A program made the position numbers and the translations under genes. The notes beneath the pieces are model-generated. The model was not told where the DNA came from. It searched no databases and saw only the letters and a program-made list of their open reading frames with translations. Shown here in pieces: positions 32,601-42,271 of a DNA stretch of 64,000 bases; the stretch's first letter is position 1; each line of letters opens with the position of its first letter. Source of the stretch: Leishmania mexicana MHOM/GT/2001/U1103. Lineage: Eukaryota > Euglenozoa > Kinetoplastea > Trypanosomatida > Trypanosomatidae. The stretch spans positions 908,084-972,083 of the forward strand of contig NC_018338.1 in the NCBI RefSeq assembly GCF_000234665.1, given 5' to 3'.

Positions 32601-35600
32601 GTATGCAAGACCCCTCTACAGGCATATCACGCGCTAAGCGTAATCTCGCCATTGATCGCACTTTGTGGCGATGCCGGCCGGCGCATCTCCGCCGCGATCA
32701 AGACCTCGACAGACGACGACGCCATGCTGCCGCCTCGTACCAGCTCCTCTGCAACGGTGTCCGGCGACTCCCCGGCGCTTGCTGCATCGTCCTCAAACGG
32801 GACGGGGACGAAGCAGCGCAAGACAAACTTGCTGGCGTCCTCCTTTGCACGTAGCCGGGCTGGGTCGTCGCGGGCGAACGACTCGGCCAAGGCCGCTCAC
32901 GTGGCAAAGGAGTGCTGTATGGCGGGCCACCGCCTGCACGACATGGAGCACTACCCGCAGCTGCGCCGATGCGATAAGTGCAACCGCACTATCTCCAGCG
33001 GTCGAAGCTGCAACACGTGCAACTACGAAGTATGCGAGAACTGCTACGCGGGCTACACGGGTAATTTGGAGTTGGTTCGGTCACTTTCCACGATGGAGCG
33101 GAACCGCGTACACCTCTGCGCCACTATCGGCGATCTAGAGCGGTGGTTCCGCACCGGCTCCACGTCAACTAAGGGCACTGAGTCGGCCCCTACGTCACAG
33201 TCGTCGCTTCATCATCTCGAGCGGTTCACGACGCGTGTGCTCACCTTCTTGAAACGGTATACGGCGGTGGACTCGTCTGCGGTCTCAATCATCCCATACG
33301 CCAGCGGTGCAACAGCGTCAAACTTCCTCGCTTATGCGAACCCGGCCGCACGCAGCAATCTTCCTGTGGAGCTTGCGGAGAAACTGCTAAGTCACCCCAG
33401 CGTCGTACGGCGCTTGACGTACAAGTACCTCTCGCGGTTTTCGACGCGCGGGGCGCTGATGGACGAAGGCACGCCGATAGCGCCGGAAATCGCGGCCTCC
33501 CTTGATTTCGAGGTGCAGACGGTGCTGGGCACCGCCGCGGAGAGGCAGGCAGCTGAGAGTATGGTGCAGGAGGCTGTGGAGGAGCGCTACATCTTGTATC
33601 GCACCTCATGCGGTATGCTTCCGTTCCAGGAGACTGTGCTGAGCACGCTTTACCGACGCGCCTTTGCCCTCGGCGATCGTCAAGTGCTCCTGCAACTAGA
33701 GAACTGTCTGCTGCGGGCTGACAACGCCGTGGATGAGCCGCTGACGCTGCAGGCGAACAGCTCCGTGACAGTCGCAAACCCAGCTGCCCTGTCCAGTCGA
33801 TTCAGCGCTAACGTGAAGGGTACCAAGAAGGCCAAGTCACTCAAGTCACCGCTTGCAGTGGCCGCAGCCTGCTCGTCCAGCTCCGCGGCTTCGACCGCGG
33901 CAGCGGAGCCGGTCATGACCTCCGTGGAGAAGTCCGCGGAGGCGCGCGAGTTCGATGGCCACCGCGTCGGACTGGACCAGACCTACCTCTTCCACCACTT
34001 CGAGAGTGACTCGGCGACGCACTGCGCGTGCGGTGCGCACTCCCGCGCAGAGTTTCACACGGAGGAGCCGCCGGCGCTCACTTTCACGGCACCCGCCTTT
34101 GCCCACCGGGCCGATATGCTGCTGCTCATCATCCTTCACCGCGCTCTCTTTGAGGAGACCCATGGGCTGATCGCCTATGCCAGGGAGGCGACGGTTATTT
34201 TTGGCATGGATGACAGCATCTTCCAGAACAACACAATCATCACCGCTCTGGTGCGCTCGCTGGAAGCGTCGGCGCTGCGCGTGAGCTTGCTACCGCCGCG
34301 CTACGCGCTGCCGCGGTGGGTGAACTTTCTGCTGCGTGAGGGGCGCTTCCTCATCCCGCTGCCGGTGCGGGAGCGTGCGTCGCGCTTCTTGGCCTACGGT
34401 GCACGACGCGCCTTCATCCAGCACATGCGCGTCTTCCGTAGTCAGCGCAACGACAGGGCTCTCTTGATTGTGCCAGGTGAGTGGGCGAAGTTGTCGAACC
34501 ACAAGTTCGCCGTCAGCCGCGACGCGTTTGCGTGTGATGCCTACGCGATACTGCGCAAGTGCTGCGACGCGCGGTTCCCCATCTCGTTCGAGTTCAAAGG
34601 CGACGTCGGCGTCGGCCAGGGGCCCACGGCGCAGTTCTACACTCTGCTGGCGGCTGAGGCGAGCAAGTGTTCTACGAAGCTATGGCGCGATAGCGACGAC
34701 AAGGCTAACGGCAGCAGCAGCAACACTGCAGCTGTGTCGAATTCGTCCACAGGGATCGTGATGGCAGCTGGCCCGCTGATAGTTGGTCCGCCACCGAAAT
34801 CGCTGCCGCCGCGCCGCAGCAGCATCACCCCCATAACCTCTCCAGCTCGCTTTGGCACCCCCCGCCCTGGCTCCTTCACCAACGGTGCCGGCGGCACCGT
34901 GAGCACACCGCGCTTGGGCTCGATCCCTACCCAGTCCTCCTTGCGCAATTTTGTGCGCGCAGACTCGGCGCATCTTACGATACCCAGCGCGACCCTCAGC
35001 CCGAGTCTGTCCATAACGACTGCTGCGGAGGCCGACGCAGTTCTCGTTCCACCTCCGGAAGGCTTTTATCCGCGCCACATGGATGGGGTGCGGCGCTACC
35101 TCGAAGACATCGACAGTTTTCCCGCGACGCCTCTACTGGGTTGCAGCCACAGTCACGCCATGCACGACGACAGCGCCGCCCATGCCTTGAGCCAAAGCGC
35201 CAGTGAATACTTCGGCTCGACGGCGACCCGAAAAGGTTCCGCCGTCACCGACGTCTCCACTGCGGGGGCTGGTGGCCATGGCACGAACAGCAACAGCCGC
35301 ACTGCCTCTGCGGTGCAGTATGACCTCAGCAAGGCGGCTTTTTTGGTGGACACAAACGTTGGTTTGATGAGGGACTATGTCCTGGAACAGCGGGAGCGCG
35401 CCAAGGCCTACTACGTCATCGGCGCTGCACTCGGCCGCGCCTTCGTCGATGAGCAGGTGTTCCCGCTTCCACTGTCACGGGCGGTGGCCTACTTCATTCG
35501 TCGTGGCGTGCCGGCCTACCAGTGCGTTGTCTCCGACGTGACGTACATTGACCCGCCGCCAGAGTTCCCGATCGACCTGTTCGAGTTACCGTTGACAGCG

Positions 35601-36560
35601 GCAAGCTGGGTGGACCAGGGCATCGCAGAGAGCTTAGCATGCTTGTCTACCATGGATAGCTCCACCCTCTCTGCGCTCGACCTGCGTTTCACCCTCCCGG
35701 GGGACGACAGCTTCGAGCTTTGCCCTGGTGGGGCACAGATCACGGTGACCAAAAAGAACCTGCGCCTGTATCAGCGCCGCGTTGTTGGGGCGCTGCTGTA
35801 CGAGTCCGTGGCGGTGCCGTTGTACTTCTTGACAATGGGCTGCCAGGACGTTGTGCCGCACGAGGCGCTCACGGTGATGGACGTGAAGGAGCTGATTGGC
35901 GTGCTTTGTGGCGAGGACAAGAACCCAAGCGACCCGCTGTGGACGACGGAAGAGATTCGCTCTGTGCTGGTCGGCGACCACGGCTACCGGAACGACTCAC
36001 CGCAGCTCGAATTACTGGCGAAGGTGCTTGGACAGCGGCTGACTCCAGCAGAGCAGCGCGAATTCCTGCTTTTCTGCACCGGTTGCCCCCGGCTACCTAT
36101 TGGCGGCATCCGCGCTCTAGGTGCCATCACGGTAGTGAGGCGCTCAAACGCGTTTGAGGACGAGCGCACGGAGGCGCTGCAGGGAGAAGTGGCAGCAGCA
36201 ACGACGAGCAGCAGCGGCGGCGGTGGAACGGTCGACATGGGGGAGGAGGACGACGGTGGCGGCGGCCTGATGGGGAGCTTGTACGATCACACCGCTCAGT
36301 CGGATGTGGAGGACTCGCCGTCTGGCCAGGGTGAGGCACCGCGCCGCATCTTTTCCTCCGTCTACCCTACGGCGTCAGAGGAGCCAGGTGGCCTGTCGTC
36401 AAGCTTTGCCCTCCACTTACCTGAGTCTGAGTGGGCTCTGCCATCGGTGAATACATGCTTTCGGTACTTAAAGCTGCCGCCATACCCAAGTGAGGAGCTG
36501 CTGTACAAGAAGCTAATGATGAGCATCATGGAATCGGGCAGCTCCTTTGAGCTTTCGTAG
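29640..36560 (+). CDS. HECT-type E3 ubiquitin ligase with ZZ-like zinc finger (UFD4/TRIP12-like)
   Basis: This 2306-residue ligase should take ubiquitin from an E2 onto its own cysteine and pass it to substrates. The N-terminal half is helical and may be armadillo-like, as in TRIP12; this is inferred from composition. Residues about 1090-1140 hold a Cys-rich finger (CDKCNRTI, CNTCNYEVCENC) of ZZ type. The HECT domain fills the C-terminal third: the N-lobe strand FKGDVGVGQGPT near 1650, the helical segment with ALGRAFVDEQVFPLPLS, the EFLLFCTGCPRLPIGG segment, and the catalytic loop NTCFRYLKLPPYPS, where Cys2273 is the acceptor, 33 residues from the end. The GVGQGPT form resembles the GTGLGPT of UFD4/TRIP12 more than NEDD4. 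A Ser/Ala-rich insert (about 1685-1800) interrupts the N-lobe. The frame extends upstream to 29502 without an ATG; 29640 is the first ATG after a good acceptor. The domain call is firm; the UFD4/TRIP12 orthology is tentative. Confidence 0.93.
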   Translation: MDVGVYDPKAQVKAVAAELKAVNTTRLLEAVDVMSTSLVMGLEGYLRKFDSATAIPLLADVCETFIREAAQGDLLVMALRALSLIMEHVPSSYEAAQGFHVSLMQLASQAIHRALCAEWKFVLSNNALMIEEGLRVMRFVSKDDMTGEIIHHAFVGDLLTLCTDPHPLVARQALETLLMMSSKVVMPSELEKRTHSFAAGIFSFFKSKKKSSRTGSDTGKAGHRSGSSGSSSTKAAATEDIVPYADHPTVSQVENVILPLLVSLIEHYAKSFTSIPEHWTLLELSLQCLGTLIERALICHRPHTARALASALLPKILFQLILDTESNVTLEPSVRVDRVLLCETTLTLLTYCHRYLVLESLQLPEARRFFRLILEDSTEEITSFLDDPFPRAVIATRSTQRRDKDHITSIAALQLFVLACPTVPPNAFGMKPKLVLPVHQWMWEDELRHNNRLMEEQCLSLERNWTRLDHHARISVHLKQLNVNLHTMTMSKAASGGHRNISRAYVPFVYHFADEATLRPIVAVKEAGPCAEDGTMLAWKPTASTTHSSKTTASGLIAKQVDDNASGSSSAKRSRRKCLSTSSLSEGEVMNTRASVPLTVVLNTQVEVPEDHISLAEEYFDFLCVFAKNTSGQMAKQVATCACASMLQLMFLSGASARFVGLMSTAVLPMCEMCREALISADKATKAVVLTMIEWMLFHPMAEPCQFTESALRCGLLNQLDILSKTTLLVHDKPTRTATLVEKAKALVGCILEKIENHRAAHTGGAGINADRGSKTTLGGGFLSTTMRRVQTVLDELRLCHCGAIKATVVDTSSSTRTAIAADKNRNPTRTIKGRVDTHESAIRELLRIFHESIDITPFEVFTADVASTLLYYLLGDRTLEDMLGDTLVFASGASASTSRRETVGLPELHTGPIDRDTSSWTAMMASGMHVADILAMYVVEKRLRCFIQCAVAYPIGMRRLVHTLTANLSLQSYLPLVESVVTYDKVVCKTPLQAYHALSVISPLIALCGDAGRRISAAIKTSTDDDAMLPPRTSSSATVSGDSPALAASSSNGTGTKQRKTNLLASSFARSRAGSSRANDSAKAAHVAKECCMAGHRLHDMEHYPQLRRCDKCNRTISSGRSCNTCNYEVCENCYAGYTGNLELVRSLSTMERNRVHLCATIGDLERWFRTGSTSTKGTESAPTSQSSLHHLERFTTRVLTFLKRYTAVDSSAVSIIPYASGATASNFLAYANPAARSNLPVELAEKLLSHPSVVRRLTYKYLSRFSTRGALMDEGTPIAPEIAASLDFEVQTVLGTAAERQAAESMVQEAVEERYILYRTSCGMLPFQETVLSTLYRRAFALGDRQVLLQLENCLLRADNAVDEPLTLQANSSVTVANPAALSSRFSANVKGTKKAKSLKSPLAVAAACSSSSAASTAAAEPVMTSVEKSAEAREFDGHRVGLDQTYLFHHFESDSATHCACGAHSRAEFHTEEPPALTFTAPAFAHRADMLLLIILHRALFEETHGLIAYAREATVIFGMDDSIFQNNTIITALVRSLEASALRVSLLPPRYALPRWVNFLLREGRFLIPLPVRERASRFLAYGARRAFIQHMRVFRSQRNDRALLIVPGEWAKLSNHKFAVSRDAFACDAYAILRKCCDARFPISFEFKGDVGVGQGPTAQFYTLLAAEASKCSTKLWRDSDDKANGSSSNTAAVSNSSTGIVMAAGPLIVGPPPKSLPPRRSSITPITSPARFGTPRPGSFTNGAGGTVSTPRLGSIPTQSSLRNFVRADSAHLTIPSATLSPSLSITTAAEADAVLVPPPEGFYPRHMDGVRRYLEDIDSFPATPLLGCSHSHAMHDDSAAHALSQSASEYFGSTATRKGSAVTDVSTAGAGGHGTNSNSRTASAVQYDLSKAAFLVDTNVGLMRDYVLEQRERAKAYYVIGAALGRAFVDEQVFPLPLSRAVAYFIRRGVPAYQCVVSDVTYIDPPPEFPIDLFELPLTAASWVDQGIAESLACLSTMDSSTLSALDLRFTLPGDDSFELCPGGAQITVTKKNLRLYQRRVVGALLYESVAVPLYFLTMGCQDVVPHEALTVMDVKELIGVLCGEDKNPSDPLWTTEEIRSVLVGDHGYRNDSPQLELLAKVLGQRLTPAEQREFLLFCTGCPRLPIGGIRALGAITVVRRSNAFEDERTEALQGEVAAATTSSSGGGGTVDMGEEDDGGGGLMGSLYDHTAQSDVEDSPSGQGEAPRRIFSSVYPTASEEPGGLSSSFALHLPESEWALPSVNTCFRYLKLPPYPSEELLYKKLMMSIMESGSSFELS

Positions 36561-38655
36561 AAACGACATCTGCGCGCGTCTTTCCCCTGCCTTTCATCTC
36601 GCGCTCTTTTCGTTTCTCTTTTGTATTTATGCCTGTTGCATCCACTGGGATGATTTATGGTGCAGCCGGCGCACAGCGCTGTGCGGGGGTGCCGCGGATG
36701 CGGCTGATTTTTGCTCGAGACTGCAGGCGGCTGTGGTGGTGCTTCGGAATTCGTGTCTCTGTATGTTTGCCAGGGGACCCCTCTTCTTTTTTTATTATTG
36801 GATTGTTTTCCGTGTTGGAGGGGATTCGGGTAGAAAAGAGCAGGGGGAGGGCCTCTGGGCCGCCCTTTTGGCCCCTACCCCCTCTCCCACTCTCTCTGCA
36901 CTGTGCTACTTTTGCTGTTGCGTTTTTTTTTTCGCTGGTGTCTCACACCCTCGCCCTCTCTCTCCGCCTTCGTCGCTCTCGTCACTCGTTGAGTGCTGTA
37001 CCCCCCCTTCTCCCTCCATCTTTCGTCTTGTGTCCTCGTCTGTACTGTTTCGTTGCTTTATTGTTTTGCCCCCTTTTCATTCTTTGCCCTCTCTTTTCTG
37101 TTTCTCTCCCTTCCATGATGCTTTCCCTTTCCGTCACCCGCGCTGCTGCTCTTCCCCCGTCCCCCCTCCTTCTCCCTCTCCTACTTCTCCCTTCCCGTCT
37201 CTTGTCATGTGCTTGCTCCCCTTCTCCCCGCTTCCAAGCGCCCGTACGCACACGAGCTCACAGCTGAGCTCAGCATGCGCTCTTTTGTCATCATTCGTGT
37301 TCCTCTTCTTTCTCCCTCTTTTCGTGCCTCTTGTGCTGCCTCTCATACCTGCCTTTGTGCAGACTTGGGTGCTCCTCTGTTGCTCAGTTGCTTCCTTTTG
37401 TATGTGCATGCCTGCGTCCCTGCGTGTGTCTTGTGACATATCTACGTCTGGAATGATCGGTTGCGCGCACGCGCTCTCACCTCGTGCTTTCCTTCGCGGC
37501 GCTGTGTCTGCTAATGAGCTCGTATTCTTGTTTTGAGACTCACCTATCTTTCTCAGTGATGAGGTGTCCCTATGCTCCCTCGCTTCTATGTCTCTGCGCG
37601 GGTGTTTCTCCTAGCAGCAGGCTCTCCCACCGCGTTGGTACGGAGAAGACCGAAATCGTGCCGGTTGTTGGCGCAAGCTGCGGTGAACGATGTTAGCTCT
37701 CATTTTTCGTTGTTGTGCGGCTTTCTTTCTGTTGCTGTTTCTGGATGTTGAAACTACCTCGAATGGTGCCGTGATTGTCTGCGCAGCCGCCTTCACTGCT
37801 TGTCCTTATCGACGCTGGGTGAATGGGGGGTATATCGTTTCGACTCGGTGCCACTGCTCATCCCTCTTCCTCTTTACCTCCTTACCACCACCACCACCGT
37901 CACTATTGCAGTTTTCTGTGCTGCTCCTCCCCATCAGCAACAACAGCGATGAAGTCCAACGAAGAATCGAGCAAAACGAGCTTGGGCTGTGGCGGCTGTT
38001 CTGCCTCCATCGACAAAACGCTGCCCCTTTTCCCTTTCTCGACAAGGCGCCCCACTGCCCTGTGGCACGTGTTGCTCTCACTTCTTCAAACCAGGAGAAT
38101 CTTGTCGATGTGTGCTTCTGTGTGGGTGTGTGTGATCCAGGGCGCAAAGGAACATTGTCGCTGCCGCTGACGCTGACCTTCCAGCCCGCGGTTGTGTTTT
38201 GTGCCTCGCCAAAACGGTGGACTCCTCCCCCTTCTCTACGTGCAGACACATACACGCACCAGAAAAAAAAAGACTGACGGCTTGTTGCCACTTCTCCTGC
38301 CACGACTCGCTCCTCGTTGGTGGTGAAGGTACGCGCCATACTTCTCTATTTGTGTGTGCTACCCACTCACCCTGATGCCCTGCTCCTTGCTCTTCCTTTA
38401 CACTTTGCCTTTCTCTGCAGCGAAAACGTTTTTTTCTTCGTTGCCTAACTTTCAACCTCTCCTGCAGCTGCCGACGGAGGCTTCTCCGTGCCACGCAGTG
38501 AGCCAGTCTTGGCCTTACGCTAGAAAACGAAGTCACATTATCATCACCGCCGTACTCTCTGCTCGCGCTGTCGACCACATCCAGGTCGCTGTGTGCCGTC
38601 CTCACGGCTCATTTCTTGTTTGCCATTCAAGCGAAGCTCGTCCAGTACCGCTGCC
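36561..38655 (+). other. Intergenic spacer, 2.1 kb
   Basis: No supported gene is present. The first kilobase is strongly C/T-rich, and the open frame 36547-37536 is Leu/Ser/Pro-rich low complexity. Good acceptor candidates for the next gene are the AGs at 38419-38420 (after CTTTGCCTTTCTCTGCAG) and 38466-38467, with no ATG from there to 38656. Confidence 0.55.
38419..38420 (+). promoter_or_regulatory. Candidate spliced-leader acceptor AG
   Basis: The AG ends CTTTGCCTTTCTCTGCAG. There is no ATG from here to 38656, and a second candidate lies at 38466-38467. Confidence 0.45.
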
Positions 38656-39831
38656 ATGGCGACGGAGGACGAGTTGCGGGAGCTTCTCCCGAAGATGCGC
38701 TTCAACAAGGAGTTCAAGAAGAAGCAGAAGTACAAGTATAAGAAACGCGTCGAGGCGCGCGAGAAGGAGCGTGAGATGATCACCGGCAAGGGACGCGCAG
38801 CGAGAAAACAGATTCAGTCTGCAAGTGATGGCGCGAAGGCAAAGCCCAAAGCAACCAAGAAGTCCGGTGGTGCAGGAACGGCGGGAGGGAAAGGGAAGCC
38901 AAAAACGCGCGTGCCGAAGCTGAAAGTGGCCAATGTGGAGACCGGCAAGGAGACGCTGACAAAAAAGAAGGCGCGGGAGCTGGTGCAGGAAAACCGGAAG
39001 AAGAAGGCTTCTGCCAAGAAGGAGTCAAAGCTGGCCACCAAGTCAACCCGTGCTGGTGCGGCCACCGCTGCCGTTGTCTCCAGCGAGATGTTAGAGACAA
39101 AACAAAGGACGGCACGGGTGACAAAGGACGAGCTGCCTGCGACTTCCGCCCAGCCAGTGTCGTCGGTGGAGCCGAAGCAGACGCTGACGCAGGCGGAACG
39201 TGACCGTGAACTGCTTGCTCGGGCAATCCGCGGAGACGATCTGCTCGGCAGCGACGCAGCCACGAGCGTCGCCGATGGCGCAGCGTTCATTCGCCAAGAC
39301 CCCTCGCTCTACCCCGATCACGCATTCCTGGACGATTACGCAGAGAAGAAGCACGCCGAAGCGGTCTCGGCCGACGAGTTGCTAAAGAACGCTCACCACT
39401 TTTTCAAGAACCTCAGCAAGCGAGAGCGGGCCCTCAACAAGGTTGCGAAGGAGCACATTAACCATCTTCGGGCGGTGAACCGCCGGGGTGGGGATAAGGA
39501 AGGGTTCCGTTATGTAGTGCCCAAGAACGTAAAGCAGGTGGTGCGAGAGTTACTCTCGGCGCAGAAGGTGCGTGAGGGCGAAGAGGATTCGGAGTCTCTC
39601 ATCGACACCGAGCAGCTGGTGTCGACGTTCGGCGGCGATGGGGTGGCGGAGACCTCTGAAAAGCCTGTGCGCCGCACCCGTCGTCGACGCTCGCGGACGT
39701 ACTCGGACTTCTACCAGTTTCAGGTGAGTAAGCGGTGGACTCGAAACGCGGAGAACTTCCTTAAGCGTAGTCGACCAAACAAGCTGCTTTTCGAGGCGAA
39801 GAAGCATCAGCGCACCATCAAACATTTTTGA
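38656..39831 (+). CDS. Lysine-rich basic protein, probably nucleolar
   Basis: This 391-residue protein is very rich in Lys, Arg and Ala, especially in residues 10-140, where several KKK/KRK clusters would act as nuclear or nucleolar localisation signals. The centre (about residues 160-300) is more ordered, with alternating acidic and basic helices and segments such as HHFFKNLSKRERALNKV and EGFRYVVPKNVKQVVRELL. The C-terminus is strongly basic and includes SDFYQFQVSKRW and ends in KHQRTIKHF. The FYQFQ piece is faintly like the C-terminal part of the ribosome-assembly factor Rrp7, but this is a weak resemblance and no RRM is seen. NOP53 lies just downstream. The frame is open upstream to 38593 but lacks an ATG; 38656 is the first ATG after either acceptor. 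That it is a real coding gene is well supported; its function is not established. Confidence 0.8.
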   Translation: MATEDELRELLPKMRFNKEFKKKQKYKYKKRVEAREKEREMITGKGRAARKQIQSASDGAKAKPKATKKSGGAGTAGGKGKPKTRVPKLKVANVETGKETLTKKKARELVQENRKKKASAKKESKLATKSTRAGAATAAVVSSEMLETKQRTARVTKDELPATSAQPVSSVEPKQTLTQAERDRELLARAIRGDDLLGSDAATSVADGAAFIRQDPSLYPDHAFLDDYAEKKHAEAVSADELLKNAHHFFKNLSKRERALNKVAKEHINHLRAVNRRGGDKEGFRYVVPKNVKQVVRELLSAQKVREGEEDSESLIDTEQLVSTFGGDGVAETSEKPVRRTRRRRSRTYSDFYQFQVSKRWTRNAENFLKRSRPNKLLFEAKKHQRTIKHF

Positions 39832-40352
39832 GACTGATGTGGCTCTCTCGATGGTAGGGGCCTCACCACGGTGTGCCTTTCGCTGCTTCCGCGCGCCCAG
39901 TACCGCTCGCGTCTCTGCCTGCTGTTGGTGCTCATTCCTTTTTGTTCCCGTCGCTGTGCCGCTGTTGTTTTCGCTGTTTTCCTGTTTATGCAAGTGTGTG
40001 TGTGTGCGTTGTGTGCCAGTCACTCGGTGGTGGTCGATGTTGTCGGAGTAGAGACAGCGCGCGCGGCACGGCGTTGAGGGTAGTGGTGAGGGAGGAGGAC
40101 TTCAGAGTTTTTTTGTTCTGGGTGAGCGATACAGGGGTGTGTGTGTGCTTCTGAAGTTTCGTTTAACCCGCTCGCGACAGAGGTGATTCTCGTCATTCGC
40201 CACACAAGCCCTGACCCACTGCGCTGCCCGTTTCTCTAAAGTGCCCTCTTTCCTACTCCTTTTCGCCCCTTGCGCGTTTTGTTCGCCGGCTGCGATGTTG
40301 CCTCCAGTGACGCGCTTGTGACTTTCTCTCCTCCGTCGATACCCACCCACAT

Positions 40353-40369
40353 ACACACACACACACACA
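40353..40369. repeat. (AC)n microsatellite
   Basis: A short AC dinucleotide run in spacer DNA. Confidence 0.85.
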
Positions 40370-41035
40370 GGCACACACAGTTATGAACGCAGGGAGACAC
40401 AACCAGACTCGCCCCAATGTGTCAATGACGGCGGAAGAAAGGGGTTCCCTTCATGAAGGACGCTTTGGATGGGTGGTCGGTTCGCAGAAGGCAGAAACAC
40501 GCTGGCCATTCAGCGAGCGAGTTGCCGTGGCTATCAACGACAGTGTGTGAGCCGACATGCCACGCATGCAGGCGCTAGTGAAGAAACACACCTCCACGTG
40601 CCCGACTGTGTATGCGTGCGTGTGACGGATGACGAAGACGGTAATACATGTTTTTTTCTTTTCGAATAATGGTGCAGATGCGCGCCGGTGCATGTACACG
40701 TCACAGCAAAGCGCGATGAGACACGCCCTCGCGTTGATGCAGGCACCCCAAAGCGGAGCGATTTCAAGGGCGCGGGGAGTAATGCAGTGACCGTCCGGCA
40801 TGCGGGGCCATCGCTGAGCGTGCGAGCAGGGGTGGAGTGGCTGTGCTGAATGGAACGCGTGTGGCGCTCCAATCCAACGGTCCATGGGGAGGGGCATGTA
40901 TCTGTAACATGTTGAGCACGCCTTGGCAAGCGCGTGCCGGCTACTTCCTTGTACGCGTATGTGTTACAGTTTCCCTTGGTGCGGGCCTTCACCGTTCCTT
41001 CTTTTTCTCTTCGCCTCCGTCACTACTGTCTTCTT

Positions 41036-41061
41036 GTGCCGCTCGGAACACCGAGCGGCAC
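41036..41061. other. Perfect 11-bp stem-loop upstream of NOP53
   Basis: GTGCCGCTCGG (41036-41046) and CCGAGCGGCAC (41051-41061) are exact reverse complements around the tetraloop AACA. It lies about 170 bases before the NOP53 splice acceptor, so it would be in the 3' UTR of the preceding mRNA or in discarded spacer. Confidence 0.9.
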
Positions 41062-41232
41062 CTGCGCCTGTTACTTCGATGGCAATCTGACCCACGCACA
41101 ACGGACGCAATAGCCTCCTTCTATTCGTGCTCTTGCGCAGTGCACGAAACAGGAAAAACACTCTTTGCGGAAGCATCTACAAGCACATCAGCCCTCACAG
41201 CACCTCCCTGCCCTCACCCCTTCCGCATTCAC

Positions 41233-41234
41233 AG
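41233..41234 (+). promoter_or_regulatory. Likely spliced-leader acceptor AG for NOP53
   Basis: The AG closes a pyrimidine-rich stretch (CCTGCCCTCACCCCTTCCGCATTCACAG), 20 bases before the start codon at 41255. No ATG intervenes. Confidence 0.55.
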
Positions 41235-41254
41235 AGAAGCGGCCCCACGAAGGA

Positions 41255-42271
41255 ATGGGCCGCCAGAAGTCACGTAACTTGTGGAATGACAGGGCGGGCA
41301 CCAAGTCTGTGAATCGTCCTCAGCAGGTCACCGTTGCCAAGGGATGGAAGGTGACGCCGGACCTCCTGCCAGCCAAGCCGCTGGCGCCGCGCCGGCGCAA
41401 ATACGCACCGATTCGCCCCAACAACCGCGACGCAGTCGCCATCCCGCTCGGTGGTCAGAGCTACAACCCGTTGGATGAGGAGCACCAGGAGGCCCTTGCT
41501 AAGGCCGTTCGGCAGCTTAGCAAGAAGAAGCTCAAAGACGAGAAGTTTGTGAAGATGATGACAATGGGTCGCGACAAGAAATACACAGGCAACTTGTCAG
41601 CGGACAAGACATGGGAGGAGGAGGTGCAAGAGACGGCGCCCGCGACTGCAAAGAAGCAGAAGAAGAACACGAAGACAGCGCCTGCCCCCTCCAGCGCGTC
41701 GTCACCCGCAGCCTCGTCAGCGCCAAGACCCGTGGCACAGAACGGCAACGGGGGCAAGCAGGAAAAGATTGCTGCTGCTCCGGCGACCGTGGCGAAAAAT
41801 GGCAAGACAGCTAAAAAGCAAAAAAAGAAGGCAAAGAAGGCCACAGCGAAGGAGGCAAAGAGTGCCATGATACATCGGCGTCACCCAAGGCGTGATGCTA
41901 TAGCCGAAGAAACCGACGAGCTCGATATGCTGCTTGCCGCACATAAGGCAACGGCGTGTAAGCGCGAGGCGGCTCGGCAGAAGCGTCGCGCGGCGAAGAA
42001 GGCGAACCTAGCCATTAAACACTACGGCCGGCACTACCACACCCCGCTAGCCCTGGACGTCACGCCGAGTGATAAGCTCGTAGGCTCCTTGCGTCATCTC
42101 AGCGTCGGGTATGTTCACCCGGCCTTGGAGCGCATGAAATCACTCGAGGAGCGCAACCTGGTGCCGGCGCGCATGCGCCATACGTACAACAAGCGCAAGG
42201 TGCTGAAGCCGAAGGGTGAGGTGCGCGTGAAGCGGGAGGAGTTTGGCGTGATACCCGAGACGAGTTTTTGA
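41255..42271 (+). CDS. NOP53: NOP53/GLTSCR2-family ribosome biogenesis protein
   Basis: This 338-residue basic protein matches the Nop53 family. In yeast Nop53 joins late nucleolar pre-60S particles and recruits the exosome helicase Mtr4 to process the 7S precursor of 5.8S rRNA. The family's marker segment is present near residue 65 as GGQSYNPLDEEHQEAL, the counterpart of the GxSYNP...HQ motif. Lys/Ala-rich low-complexity tracts fill about 120-210. The C-terminal block GSLRHL...LERMKSLEERNLVP followed by a run of basic residues matches the conserved Nop53 end. An arch-interacting motif for Mtr4 (LFxVD-like) was not obvious. The length is somewhat short for the family (yeast 455). The frame is open upstream to 41165 with no ATG; the chosen ATG follows the acceptor at 41233 directly. 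Confidence 0.87.
   Translation: MGRQKSRNLWNDRAGTKSVNRPQQVTVAKGWKVTPDLLPAKPLAPRRRKYAPIRPNNRDAVAIPLGGQSYNPLDEEHQEALAKAVRQLSKKKLKDEKFVKMMTMGRDKKYTGNLSADKTWEEEVQETAPATAKKQKKNTKTAPAPSSASSPAASSAPRPVAQNGNGGKQEKIAAAPATVAKNGKTAKKQKKKAKKATAKEAKSAMIHRRHPRRDAIAEETDELDMLLAAHKATACKREAARQKRRAAKKANLAIKHYGRHYHTPLALDVTPSDKLVGSLRHLSVGYVHPALERMKSLEERNLVPARMRHTYNKRKVLKPKGEVRVKREEFGVIPETSF

Larger units (their letters stand above)
39832..41254 (+). other. Intergenic spacer, 1.4 kb
   Basis: No supported gene is present. An AC run lies at 40353-40369. The block at about 40440-40940 is mixed, GC-rich sequence without a credible ORF. An 11-bp perfect hairpin is at 41036-41061 and the NOP53 acceptor at 41233-41234. 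Confidence 0.55.
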
